From the NCBI GenBank assembly GCA_905181615.1, contig CAJIYH010000001.1, positions 22,082-86,081 of the forward strand: 64,000 bases of DNA. The letters are read 5' to 3'. The notes below the pieces were generated by a model. That model had not been told where the DNA came from and ran no database searches. It saw nothing but the letters and a program-made list of their open reading frames with translations. The position numbers and the translations under genes are program-made. Positions 33,719 through 41,945 of this stretch are shown here, in pieces. Source of the DNA: an uncultured Flavobacteriaceae bacterium. Lineage in GTDB: Bacteria; Bacteroidota; Bacteroidia; Flavobacteriales; Flavobacteriaceae. Within the stretch, counting starts at the first letter, position 1; each line of letters opens with the position of its first letter.

Positions 33719-35896
33719 ATGTTTAAAAAGAAAAAGAAAAAAAACTCTTTAGAGCGAAAATTAATAAAACATTTTCGAAACAATCCTGATAAAGAATACA
33801 ATTATAAACAAGTTGCTTCTGTTCTAGAAATAAAAGACTCTAAAACACGCGATGAAATAATAAAGATTTTAAATAGATTAACTTCAGAAAAAACTTTAAA
33901 AAGACCATCTAAAGGACGATATACATTAGAGCCAGCTGGCAAGGAATATTATCAAGGCACCTTAGATGTTACTTCTACAGGAAGAGGTTTTGTTATTTGT
34001 GAAGATTTGGAACATGACATCATGATTCCTAAAAATAATATAAACAGAGCATTTCAAGGAGATTTAGTAGAAGTTTATGCTTATAAAAGAAAGCAAAAAT
34101 CGGGCGCTTTTGAAGGTGAAATAGTAACGATCTTAAAAAGAAATAAAACACAGTTTGTTGGGGTACTACAAATAGAAAATAACTATGCTTTTGTATTAAC
34201 TCGAGGGCCAAGAATGTATACAGATTTTTTTATAGATAAAAAACAGTTGACTGGTTATACCAACGGAGATAAGGTATTAGTTGAATATACAGATTGGCCT
34301 AAAAAAGCAGAATCACCCTATGGAACTTTAATAGAATCTTTTGGACCACCTGGCGAAACAAACACAGAAATGCATGCTATCCTTTCGGATTATGGTTTAC
34401 CATTAAACTTTCCTAAAGAAGTAGAAGCTGCAGCCAACGCAATTGATCAATCCATCAGTCCAGAAGAAATTAAGAAAAGGAGGGATTTTAGAGAAACCCT
34501 ATCCTTTACAATAGATCCAAAAACAGCAAAAGATTTTGATGACGCCCTCTCTTTTAAAGTATTAGACAAAGATCGATTTGAAATAGGAATTCATATTGCG
34601 GACGTTTCTCATTATGTAAAACCTCACAGTATATTAGACCAAGAAGCCCATGATAGGGCTACTTCTGTATATTTAGTTGATCGTGTAGTTCCGATGCTTC
34701 CTGAAGTTTTATCAAATGGGGTATGCTCTTTGAGACCAAAAGAAGAAAAATACACTTTTTCTGCAGTTTTTATAATGAATTCTAATGGGGATATTTTAGA
34801 AGAATGGTTTGGTAAAACAGTAATTCATTCTGACCATCGTTTTGCATATGAAGAAGCTCAAGAATTAATAGAAACAAAAAAAAGCAAGGTTTCAGAGGAA
34901 ATTTCTCTTACAGGAAAACCATATACTGTTCCTGATAATGTTTTGTTTGCCATTTTAAATTTAGACGACATAGCTAAAAAACTCAGATCTAAGAGGATGA
35001 AAGCGGGTGCACTTTCTTTTGATCGGGTGGAGGTGAATTTTATTTTAGACGACAACGACACACCAGAAAGTGTATATTTTAAAACATCTAAAGACGCCAA
35101 TAAGTTAGTTGAAGAATTTATGTTACTTGCTAACAAACAAGTTGCATCTTTTGCGGGAAACAGAAAAGCCCCCCTACCCTTTGTTTATAGAATCCACGAC
35201 GAACCCGACGCAGACAAACTTAACAACCTTCAAATGGTTGTTTCTAGTTTAGGATATAAATTAGATTTAAAAAATAAAGACGTTAGCAAGTCTTTGAATG
35301 TCTTACTTTCAGATATTCAAGGAAAACAAGAACAAAACCTAATAGACACTCTAACCATAAGGTGTATGAGTAAAGCAGAGTATAACGTTAATAATATTGG
35401 ACACTATGGTTTAGCTTTTAATTTTTATTCCCATTTTACATCACCCATACGACGCTATCCAGACGTTATGGTTCATCGTTTGTTAGAACAACATTTAGCG
35501 AAACAAAAAGTTAAAGACCCAGAAACAATTCAAGCTGCCTGTGTTCATTCTTCTCAAAGAGAAATGATTGCAACAAAAGCAGAAAGAGACTCCATTAAGT
35601 TTATGCAAATTAAATTTATGGAAGATAAAGTTGGAAAGGTTTTTGAAGGAGTAATTTCAGGAGTAACCGACAGAGGAATATACGTAGAGTTAGCCGATAA
35701 TAAATGTGAAGGAATGGTCCGAATAAAAGACATAGTAGGAGATTTTTTTAATTTTGACGACAAAACGCACACGCTTATTGGTGAACGATCTAAAAGAAGA
35801 TATCAGTTAGGGGATTCCATAAATGTAAGCGTCCTTAAAGCGGATCTAGTTAAAAGACATTTAGATTTTAAATTAGAGGAAAGTAATCTCAATTAG
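33719..35896 (+). CDS. rnr: ribonuclease R
   Basis: RNase R is a processive 3'-5' exoribonuclease that degrades structured RNA. The 725 residues show a basic start (MFKKKKKKNSLERKLIK), a winged-helix region, cold-shock domains, the RNB catalytic centre (TIDPKTAKDFDDALSF, IHIADVSHYV, RATSVYLVDRVVPMLP, FTSPIRRYPDVMVHR) and a C-terminal S1 domain (GVISGVTDRGIYVEL). Length is normal. It is divergent from rpiB and followed after 32 bases by the GIN-domain gene. Confidence 0.96.
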   Translation: MFKKKKKKNSLERKLIKHFRNNPDKEYNYKQVASVLEIKDSKTRDEIIKILNRLTSEKTLKRPSKGRYTLEPAGKEYYQGTLDVTSTGRGFVICEDLEHDIMIPKNNINRAFQGDLVEVYAYKRKQKSGAFEGEIVTILKRNKTQFVGVLQIENNYAFVLTRGPRMYTDFFIDKKQLTGYTNGDKVLVEYTDWPKKAESPYGTLIESFGPPGETNTEMHAILSDYGLPLNFPKEVEAAANAIDQSISPEEIKKRRDFRETLSFTIDPKTAKDFDDALSFKVLDKDRFEIGIHIADVSHYVKPHSILDQEAHDRATSVYLVDRVVPMLPEVLSNGVCSLRPKEEKYTFSAVFIMNSNGDILEEWFGKTVIHSDHRFAYEEAQELIETKKSKVSEEISLTGKPYTVPDNVLFAILNLDDIAKKLRSKRMKAGALSFDRVEVNFILDDNDTPESVYFKTSKDANKLVEEFMLLANKQVASFAGNRKAPLPFVYRIHDEPDADKLNNLQMVVSSLGYKLDLKNKDVSKSLNVLLSDIQGKQEQNLIDTLTIRCMSKAEYNVNNIGHYGLAFNFYSHFTSPIRRYPDVMVHRLLEQHLAKQKVKDPETIQAACVHSSQREMIATKAERDSIKFMQIKFMEDKVGKVFEGVISGVTDRGIYVELADNKCEGMVRIKDIVGDFFNFDDKTHTLIGERSKRRYQLGDSINVSVLKADLVKRHLDFKLEESNLN

Positions 35897-35928
35897 AATT
35901 ACTAAATTTATTAAAAAAAAAGCATCAC

Positions 35929-36669
35929 ATGAAACTTCCCATTTTCTTAATCTTACTATTTACCGGATCTTTTGTTTTTGCACAAGAACAAACCCAAGAC
36001 ACCATTACAGCTACTGATGTTCGTTTTGAAGTTCAAAAACGTCCAGAGCGAACAAAAACGATAATGATGAGCCCTTTTACGGGGATCAAATTATACTCAG
36101 GCATACAAATAAGGCTAATTCCCTCTTCTGAAAACAAATTAGTTCTTTCTGGAGAAAACTTTGAAACAGTTGTAACCTCTCTTAAAAATGATGTTCTAAA
36201 AATTAAGCATTCACTCGATCAAATTTTTAATCCAAAAAACACTTATATAGAGGTGTATTTCTCAAAGCCCCTAGACCTTATTTACTCATTTCAAGGCTCT
36301 GTAATTGAATCAAAAGCAACTTTACAAGCAACAAAGATTGATTTAAGGGCGCACGAAGGGTCAAGTATTGAATTGAACATTGAGGCAGAAAAAATAACAT
36401 CTGTTGTTAACACAGGAGCCACACTTAGCCTTAGCGGCAAAACTACGAATCACGAACTTAAAATTCTAGCAGGAGGTATTTGCGAATCCGAAATGCTGTT
36501 AACAGAACAAACTACGGTTAAAGTGACCGCGGGAGGAGTTGCATACATTCATGCGTCTGACTTATTAGAGGCTACGGTTAATGTTGGTGGCGTTGTACGT
36601 ATTCACGGGAGACCAACCAAATTAATTAAACGAAAAAGGATTGGCGGAACCATCACAGAAATGAATTAA
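35929..36669 (+). CDS. exported GIN-domain (DUF2807) protein
   Basis: The 246-residue product has a signal peptide (MKLPIFLILLFTGSFVFAQ). It then shows the right-handed beta-helix typical of the head GIN domain: FTGIKLYSGIQIRLIPSSEN, VVTSLKNDVLKIKH, YIEVYFSKPLDLIYSFQGS and VKVTAGGVAYIHASDLLEAT. Such proteins are annotated as putative auto-transporter adhesins in Bacteroidota; the function is unproven. A strong bidirectional hairpin follows the gene. Confidence 0.87.
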   Translation: MKLPIFLILLFTGSFVFAQEQTQDTITATDVRFEVQKRPERTKTIMMSPFTGIKLYSGIQIRLIPSSENKLVLSGENFETVVTSLKNDVLKIKHSLDQIFNPKNTYIEVYFSKPLDLIYSFQGSVIESKATLQATKIDLRAHEGSSIELNIEAEKITSVVNTGATLSLSGKTTNHELKILAGGICESEMLLTEQTTVKVTAGGVAYIHASDLLEATVNVGGVVRIHGRPTKLIKRKRIGGTITEMN

Positions 36670-36690
36670 AGAAACCTCTTTTTTAGGCAT

Positions 36691-36721
36691 AAAAAAACCC
36701 GTGAATTTTCACGGGTTTTTT
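36691..36721. terminator. bidirectional terminator
   Basis: AAAAAACCCGTGAA and TTCACGGGTTTTTT pair almost perfectly around a small loop. It ends the GIN-domain gene on the plus strand and the tRNA-Cys transcript on the minus strand. Confidence 0.85.
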
Positions 36722-36725
36722 GTTG

Positions 36726-36796
36726 AGGCATCGAGCGGATTCGAACCGCTGTAGAAGCTTTTGCAGAGCTCTGCCTAGCCACTCGGCCACGATGCC
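36726..36796 (-). tRNA. tRNA-Cys (GCA)
   Basis: The minus strand folds as a cloverleaf: acceptor arms GGCATCG and CGATGCC, a D-arm with GTGGCCGAGTGGCTAGGCA, an anticodon loop CTGCAAA with anticodon GCA, and a T-arm containing GGTTCGAATCC. The length is 71 bases. No CCA is encoded. Confidence 0.95.
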
Positions 36797-36828
36797 AGTC
36801 CGGCAAAAGTAGTAAATAAAATGTTTTT

Positions 36829-37194
36829 CTAAGCCTTTTTTCTCTTCCCTTTTCTTTCTAAACTAACTTCTTCAACTTCACCCCCAATTGGCGGGTTTTT
36901 CTTGGCAACATTAACACGCACCATCATAACGGTTTGGTGTTCTTTCATCACCCGATCAATAATTCGCCGAACAACCACCTCTAAAAGCTTAGCCCTGACG
37001 CCCATTTCTTCTTTTACAATATTGAAAATGGCGACATAGTCTACGGTGTCTTCTAGCCTATCTGTCTGAACAGACTTATCCAGGTTTGTTTTTAGCTTAA
37101 CATTGACCACATAATCGCTTCCGATCTTCCCTTCTTCTTCCATGCAACCGTGGTATGCATAAAGCTTAATATCCTTAACTCGAATGGTTCCCAT
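36829..37194 (-). CDS. folB: dihydroneopterin aldolase
   Basis: FolB cleaves dihydroneopterin in folate synthesis. The 121 residues show IRVKDIKLYAYHGCMEEEGK (active-site region with Tyr and His), YVVNVKLKTNLDKSVQTDRL, DTVDYVAIFNIVKEEM, LLEVVVRRIIDRVM and VRVNVAKKNPP, all family hallmarks including the catalytic Lys near the end. Length is usual. The gene is just upstream of the tRNA-Cys gene on the same strand and may be transcribed with it. Confidence 0.93.
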   Translation of the reverse strand: MGTIRVKDIKLYAYHGCMEEEGKIGSDYVVNVKLKTNLDKSVQTDRLEDTVDYVAIFNIVKEEMGVRAKLLEVVVRRIIDRVMKEHQTVMMVRVNVAKKNPPIGGEVEEVSLERKGKRKKA

Positions 37195-37260
37195 AATATC
37201 ACTTTTGGTAAATATAAAAAAGAGGAGCTAATAATAGTTCTATCCCTTTTTCTTTTTCGA

Positions 37261-37268
37261 TATCTTTG
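37261..37268 (+). promoter_or_regulatory. -7 promoter element of glnS
   Basis: TATCTTTG matches TAnnTTTG and lies 14 bases before the glnS ATG, a normal leader length. Confidence 0.5.
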
Positions 37269-37282
37269 CTAAAATTTATTAC

Positions 37283-38962
37283 ATGTCTGAGCACAACGAA
37301 TCAAGCCATTTTATAGAACAAATTATCCAAGCAGACCTAGATGCAGGTTTTCCTGCCGAAAAGCTACGCTTTCGTTTCCCCCCTGAACCTAATGGATATT
37401 TACACATAGGCCACGTAAAAGCAATTGCCCTTAACTTTAATTTAGGTAAAAAGTATAACGCCCCTGTTAATTTACGTTTCGACGACACCAACCCAGCAAA
37501 AGAAAGCATCGAGTATGTCAATGCCATAAAAAAAGACATTCGATGGCTTGGCTACGAATGGGCAGAAGAAAGATACGCATCGGATTATTTTGATCAACTT
37601 TTTGCTTGGGCAAAAGAATTAATATCGAAAGGCTTAGCTTATGTAGACCCTCAGGATTCTGAAGAAATGGCTGCTCAAAAAGGAACTCCGACCAGAGAAG
37701 GAACAAACAGCCCCTTTAGAGACACTTCTTCAGAACAAAACCTTGTCCTGTTCAATGAAATGCAAGCAGGCAAACACGCAGAAGGCTCTATGGCGCTTCG
37801 AGCCAAAATAGACATGAGCTCTCCCAACATGCTCCTTAGAGACCCAGTCATATATCGAATACTAAACAAAGACCACCACCGTACTGGTTCTACCTGGTGT
37901 ATTTACCCTATGTACGACTGGACCCACGGAGAGTCAGATTATATAGAAGGAATCTCACACTCACTTTGCACACTTGAGTTTAAACCCCACAGAGACCTTT
38001 ACGAGTGGTTTTTAAGCAATCTATCGCCGCTAGAACACCATTATCCAAAACAAAGAGAGTTTGCCCGCCTCAACCTCTCCTACACCGTGACAAGCAAGAG
38101 AAAACTCGCAGCTCTTATTGAAAACAAAACTGTTTCTGGTTGGGATGACCCTAGAATGCCAACAATATCTGGCTTAAGAAGAAGAGGGTATACGCCACAA
38201 GCACTTCGTAACTTTGTCGAAACAGCAGGCGTCTCTAAAAGAGAGAATGTAATTGACGTATCGTTATTAGAATATTGTGTTCGTGAAGACCTTAATTCAA
38301 AAGCGTCAAGAGTCATGGCAGTTCTAGACCCAATAAAATTAGTTATTACGAACTACCCAGAAGGAGCAACCGAAATGCTTGAGGCCGTAAATAATCCAGA
38401 AGATGAATCTAAAGGCTCTCGTCTAATCCCTTTTTCGAAAAACCTTTTTATTGAAAGAGATGACTTTAAAGAAGAGGCCAATCGAAAATATTTTCGTCTA
38501 ACCCTAGGAAAAGAAGTTCGCTTAAAAAGTGCTTACATAATCGAGGGACAAAGCGTAGTAAAAGATTCCGCAGGGAATATTATTGAAATACACTGTACAT
38601 ATGATTCTGACAGTAAAAGTGGATCAGGATCTGAAGCCAGTCAGCGAAAAGTAAAAGGCACAATCCATTGGGTTAGCCAAGACACTTCTATTTCTGCGCA
38701 GGTTAATGTATATGATCGTTTATTTAGTGATGAAAGTCCAGACCAGCATAAAGATCAGGATTTCACAGAATTTATAAATAGAGACTCTTTAGGCCAATTA
38801 ACAGCAAAAGTAGAACCTTCCCTAGTTAACCTTCTCCCAGGAACGAACGTACAGTTTCAGCGCTTAGGTTATTTTGTAACAGACATTAACTCTACTTCTG
38901 ACAACCTTATTTTTAATAAAACGGCAGGGCTTCGAGACACCTGGTCTAAAAAAAGTAATTAA
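37283..38962 (+). CDS. glnS: glutaminyl-tRNA synthetase
   Basis: GlnRS charges tRNA-Gln. The 559 residues show the class I HIGH region FPPEPNGYLHIGHVKAI, LRFDDTNPAKE, YDWTHGESDYIEGISHSLCT and the KMSKS-like loop TVTSKRKLA, then the two beta-barrel anticodon domains. Length matches the bacterial enzyme. With GlnRS present, the GltX at 39958 is probably discriminating for tRNA-Glu. A strong terminator follows directly. Confidence 0.96.
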   Translation: MSEHNESSHFIEQIIQADLDAGFPAEKLRFRFPPEPNGYLHIGHVKAIALNFNLGKKYNAPVNLRFDDTNPAKESIEYVNAIKKDIRWLGYEWAEERYASDYFDQLFAWAKELISKGLAYVDPQDSEEMAAQKGTPTREGTNSPFRDTSSEQNLVLFNEMQAGKHAEGSMALRAKIDMSSPNMLLRDPVIYRILNKDHHRTGSTWCIYPMYDWTHGESDYIEGISHSLCTLEFKPHRDLYEWFLSNLSPLEHHYPKQREFARLNLSYTVTSKRKLAALIENKTVSGWDDPRMPTISGLRRRGYTPQALRNFVETAGVSKRENVIDVSLLEYCVREDLNSKASRVMAVLDPIKLVITNYPEGATEMLEAVNNPEDESKGSRLIPFSKNLFIERDDFKEEANRKYFRLTLGKEVRLKSAYIIEGQSVVKDSAGNIIEIHCTYDSDSKSGSGSEASQRKVKGTIHWVSQDTSISAQVNVYDRLFSDESPDQHKDQDFTEFINRDSLGQLTAKVEPSLVNLLPGTNVQFQRLGYFVTDINSTSDNLIFNKTAGLRDTWSKKSN

Positions 38963-38963
38963 T

Positions 38964-38995
38964 AAAAAAAGGCTCAATATTGTTGAGCCTTTTTT
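38964..38995. terminator. bidirectional terminator between glnS and the SPFH gene
   Basis: AAAAAAGGCTCAA and TTGAGCCTTTTTT form a long perfect stem with a tetra- to pentaloop. It serves the convergent genes on both sides. Confidence 0.88.
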
Positions 38996-39012
38996 GTGTT
39001 ATAAAAGAAAGT

Positions 39013-39939
39013 TTATTCTTTTTTATTTTTTAGGTTTTGTTCTTTCATTGCCTCACCAATTTGGTTGCTTGCGGAAAAAGACGCCACCATATTATTTAAC
39101 ATATCACTTCCGGCTTGTGGAGAGTTTGGCAGCAATATTAGGTTAGAGTTTGTATGTTCTCCGATGGATTGAAGCGTGTCGTAATGCTGAGTAACAACAA
39201 TTAGCGCAGAAGCCTCTTGCGAGTTTATTCCAACACCGTTCAATACGTCTACCGACTCCTCTAAACCACGGGCAATTTCTCTTCTTTGGTCTGCAATACC
39301 CTGTCCCTGCAATCGTTTACTTTCTGCTTCCGCTTTTGCTTTTTCAACAATTAAAATTCGCGCAGCATCTCCTTCGTATTGCGCAGCAACTTTTTCTCTT
39401 TCTGCAGCATTAATTCTATTCATGGCTTCTTTTACTTGTGCGTCCGGATCAATGTCTGTAACCAAAGCTTTTATAATGTCATATCCATAATTTGTCATGG
39501 CTTCGTTTAGCTCTCCCTTTACGGCATTTGCAATGTCGTTTTTCTTTTCAAAAACGTCGTCTAACTTCATCTTAGGAACCTCTGCCCTAATTACATCAAA
39601 GACATAAGAAGTGATTTGATCTTGAGGATAGTCTAATCTATAAAAGGCATCATAAACGCTGCCCGTCACAACCTTGTATTGAACCGAAACCTTCAGTTTT
39701 ACAAATACGTCATCTTTAGTTTTGGTTTCTACTATAACATCAAGTTGAAGAATTTTTAGACTCATTCTCCCTGCGACTTTATCGACTAGAGGAATTTTAA
39801 GATGTAATCCAGGTTGTCTAACTGCAACAAACTTTCCGAAGCGCTCAATAATTGCTGCGGTTTGTTGCTTTACTATAAATAGCCCAGATGCAAGAAGCGT
39901 AAAGACTAAAAAAATGAGAATGTAAGTTGCTATATTCAT
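39013..39939 (-). CDS. SPFH/band 7 membrane protein (stomatin-like)
   Basis: The 308-residue product has one N-terminal membrane helix (YILIFLVFTLLASGLFIV), then the band 7 domain (QTAAIIERFGKFVAVRQPGL, VFVKLKVSVQYKV, YVFDVIRAEVPKMKLDDVFE) and a coiled-coil rich in Ala and Glu (MNRINAAEREKVAAQYEGDA). Proteins of this type form large rings or scaffolds in the inner membrane and regulate proteases such as FtsH; the E. coli relatives are QmcA and HflC/K. No NfeD-like partner is next to it; gltX lies upstream with an 18-base gap. Confidence 0.92.
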   Translation of the reverse strand: MNIATYILIFLVFTLLASGLFIVKQQTAAIIERFGKFVAVRQPGLHLKIPLVDKVAGRMSLKILQLDVIVETKTKDDVFVKLKVSVQYKVVTGSVYDAFYRLDYPQDQITSYVFDVIRAEVPKMKLDDVFEKKNDIANAVKGELNEAMTNYGYDIIKALVTDIDPDAQVKEAMNRINAAEREKVAAQYEGDAARILIVEKAKAEAESKRLQGQGIADQRREIARGLEESVDVLNGVGINSQEASALIVVTQHYDTLQSIGEHTNSNLILLPNSPQAGSDMLNNMVASFSASNQIGEAMKEQNLKNKKE

Positions 39940-39957
39940 AAGGTTTAATTTGGGTTA

Positions 39958-41442
39958 TTAAATATGCTTTTTTAGCATTTCTAAACGATCTAATGTACTA
40001 CTTTTTCCGATTACTTTTATTACCTCTATTATGTCCGGACCAGATAAGCTCCCGACAACGGCCACTCTTAGCGTTTGCATTATTCCGCCCACCCCAATTT
40101 CTTTTTCCTTGCAAAATAAAAAAACAGCATCCTTTAGACTCTCGAGTTGGTTTTTGTCTACCAAGGTTTTAATCTCTGAAATTAAGTTGCTTATGTCCAA
40201 TTTCAATATTTTCTGCAACGCTTTTTCGTCATATGCCGCAGGAGCTTCTAGAAACAGAGCGCACAGCCCGTGGATGTCGTTTAAAAGGACAACGCGCTCC
40301 TGTATTAGTTCGCTTATTTTAGATATTTCACCCACGTCAAATGTATTTGTTAAGTCAGGCCTATGCTCTTTTATCAGAGCCTCCATTTCTTTTTGCTTTA
40401 AACGCTGTACGTGTTGTTGATTAACCCACTTAGCTTTATCATAATCAAAACGCGCTCCGCCTTTTTGCACATCCTTTAGGTCAAATTCGAAAACAATTTC
40501 GCGTAGTGACATAATCTCATCTTCGGCTTTAGTGCTCCAGCCTAATTGGGCTATATAATTTAGATGTGCTTCTGGAAGAAACCCCTTTTCTTTATAGCCA
40601 TCGAATTCTTTTTTCCACGCAATCGGAAATACAGGATATCCATTTTTATCGCCATCTCTTTTACTTAATTTCCCTTTTCCCGAAGGGTTTAAAATGAGCG
40701 GAAGGTGAACGAATTTTGGCTTTTCCCAACCATAAAACTCGTATAAGAGGGTGTGAATCGGTAATGATGGCAACCATTCTTCTCCGCGAATAACTGTTGT
40801 TATTTTCATGCAATGGTCGTCAATTACGTTGGCTAAATGATAGGTTGGTGTTCCATCTGCTTTTACTAAAACCTTATCCTCAAGCTCGTTGCTGTTCACC
40901 CGAACAGTCTTTCTAATTTCGTCCTCACTAATGACCTCAACATCTGGCAGAACCCAAAGACGAATCGTGTAGGAAGCTCCAGATAGGATTCTTTTTAAGG
41001 TTTCTTCTTCAGAGCAATTAAGGGAATTGTCAAAGGACCCTCTATTTAAATAATTGTATTTAAACGCTCCAGTCTCTTTTTCCGCTAAGGTTCTCGCAGC
41101 TGAAAGATTTTCTGCAGAGTCAAAGGCATAGTAAGCGCCTTTTTTCTCTAACAACACTTTTATGAACTTCTTATATATTGACTGTCTTTCACTCTGTCTA
41201 TATGGGCCAAACGACCCTGGTTTTTTCACGCTTTCATCGGGGCTTATTCCTGCCCACTTCAAGCTTTCGAATATATACTCTTCACTTTCCTCTACTTTTC
41301 TTTTCTGATCAGTGTCTTCAATTCTTAAAACAAAAGTCCCTTTGTTTTTTTTAGCATATAAATAATTGAATAGTGCAGTTCTAACCCCACCTATGTGAAG
41401 AGGGCCAGTTGGACTCGGAGCAAAACGGACGCGTTCTTTCAT
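39958..41442 (-). CDS. gltX: glutamyl-tRNA synthetase
   Basis: GltX charges tRNA-Glu. The 494 residues show APSPTGPLHIGGVRTALFNY (HIGH region), RIEDTDQKRKVEESEEYI, and the KMSKS-like GKGKLSKRDGDKNGYPVFP, followed by the helical anticodon-binding part. I start at the ATG at 41442; the longer frame starts with TTG and adds seven residues before the family's usual N-terminus. It is probably co-transcribed with the SPFH gene. Confidence 0.95.
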   Translation of the reverse strand: MKERVRFAPSPTGPLHIGGVRTALFNYLYAKKNKGTFVLRIEDTDQKRKVEESEEYIFESLKWAGISPDESVKKPGSFGPYRQSERQSIYKKFIKVLLEKKGAYYAFDSAENLSAARTLAEKETGAFKYNYLNRGSFDNSLNCSEEETLKRILSGASYTIRLWVLPDVEVISEDEIRKTVRVNSNELEDKVLVKADGTPTYHLANVIDDHCMKITTVIRGEEWLPSLPIHTLLYEFYGWEKPKFVHLPLILNPSGKGKLSKRDGDKNGYPVFPIAWKKEFDGYKEKGFLPEAHLNYIAQLGWSTKAEDEIMSLREIVFEFDLKDVQKGGARFDYDKAKWVNQQHVQRLKQKEMEALIKEHRPDLTNTFDVGEISKISELIQERVVLLNDIHGLCALFLEAPAAYDEKALQKILKLDISNLISEIKTLVDKNQLESLKDAVFLFCKEKEIGVGGIMQTLRVAVVGSLSGPDIIEVIKVIGKSSTLDRLEMLKKHI

Positions 41443-41505
41443 TGCCTTTTTAGTTTTATGCAAATATACTCTCTCTTCTTCATTTTCCCATCACATGATA
41501 TTCTG

Positions 41506-41513
41506 TATATTTG
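41506..41513 (+). promoter_or_regulatory. -7 promoter element of ybeY
   Basis: TATATTTG fits TAnnTTTG and lies seven bases before the ybeY ATG. Confidence 0.4.
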
Positions 41514-41520
41514 CTGAGAT

Positions 41521-41943
41521 ATGGAAAAAGTTCGTTTTTACAACCTGCCTACAAAAACCTTATCCGCAAAAGCGATCAAAGATTGGGTTGTTAAATTAGC
41601 CAATCACTATGAAGTGCAAATTGATAATTTTGCAGTTAACTTTATAAACAAAGAACAAATGTTAGAAATGAACCAAAAGCATCTTAATCACGATACACAT
41701 ACCGACATTTTGACTTTCGATTACGGCAATCATCACGTTATAAATGCGGAGCTATTTGTATCAGAGTACATGTGTTCCCTAAACGCGGAAGAAAACGCTC
41801 AAACAATTGAAAATGAGATGCTTAGACTTATATCACACGGCTTCCTACACACGCTAGGTTTTTCTGATAAAAAGCTATATCAAAAAATATTAATGACAGA
41901 ACAAGAGGATTTTTGCCTCACAATGTTCCACGTGAAACAATAA
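41521..41943 (+). CDS. ybeY: rRNA maturation endonuclease YbeY
   Basis: YbeY is a metal-dependent RNase in 16S rRNA maturation and ribosome quality control. The 140 residues show FINKEQMLEMNQKHLNHDTH, TDILTFDY and the metal motif HGFLHTLGFSD, where the third ligand position holds Asp rather than His, as is common in Bacteroidota. The last codons, for MFHVKQ, are written by a perfect parS-type site (41924-41939), so the protein's end doubles as a chromosome-partition signal. mnmG starts two bases after the stop. Confidence 0.94.
   Translation: MEKVRFYNLPTKTLSAKAIKDWVVKLANHYEVQIDNFAVNFINKEQMLEMNQKHLNHDTHTDILTFDYGNHHVINAELFVSEYMCSLNAEENAQTIENEMLRLISHGFLHTLGFSDKKLYQKILMTEQEDFCLTMFHVKQ
41924..41939. 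promoter_or_regulatory. parS site, ParB-binding
   Basis: TGTTCCACGTGAAACA is identical to the parS sequence well known from Bacillus subtilis and conserved across bacteria, where ParB (Spo0J) nucleates to organise the origin region. It lies inside the last codons of ybeY. A second copy in inverse orientation is at 43818. No parA or parB gene is in the window. Confidence 0.88.
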
Positions 41944-41945
41944 AT

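Noticed and set aside
37279..37539. Minus-strand frames inside glnS, gltX and mnmG.
   Set aside because: They are shadows of well-identified genes on the other strand or frame.
41828..41870. Loss of an active-site residue in YbeY because the third metal histidine is replaced by Asp.
   Set aside because: Asp at this position is usual in YbeY proteins of this phylum, so it is not a defect.
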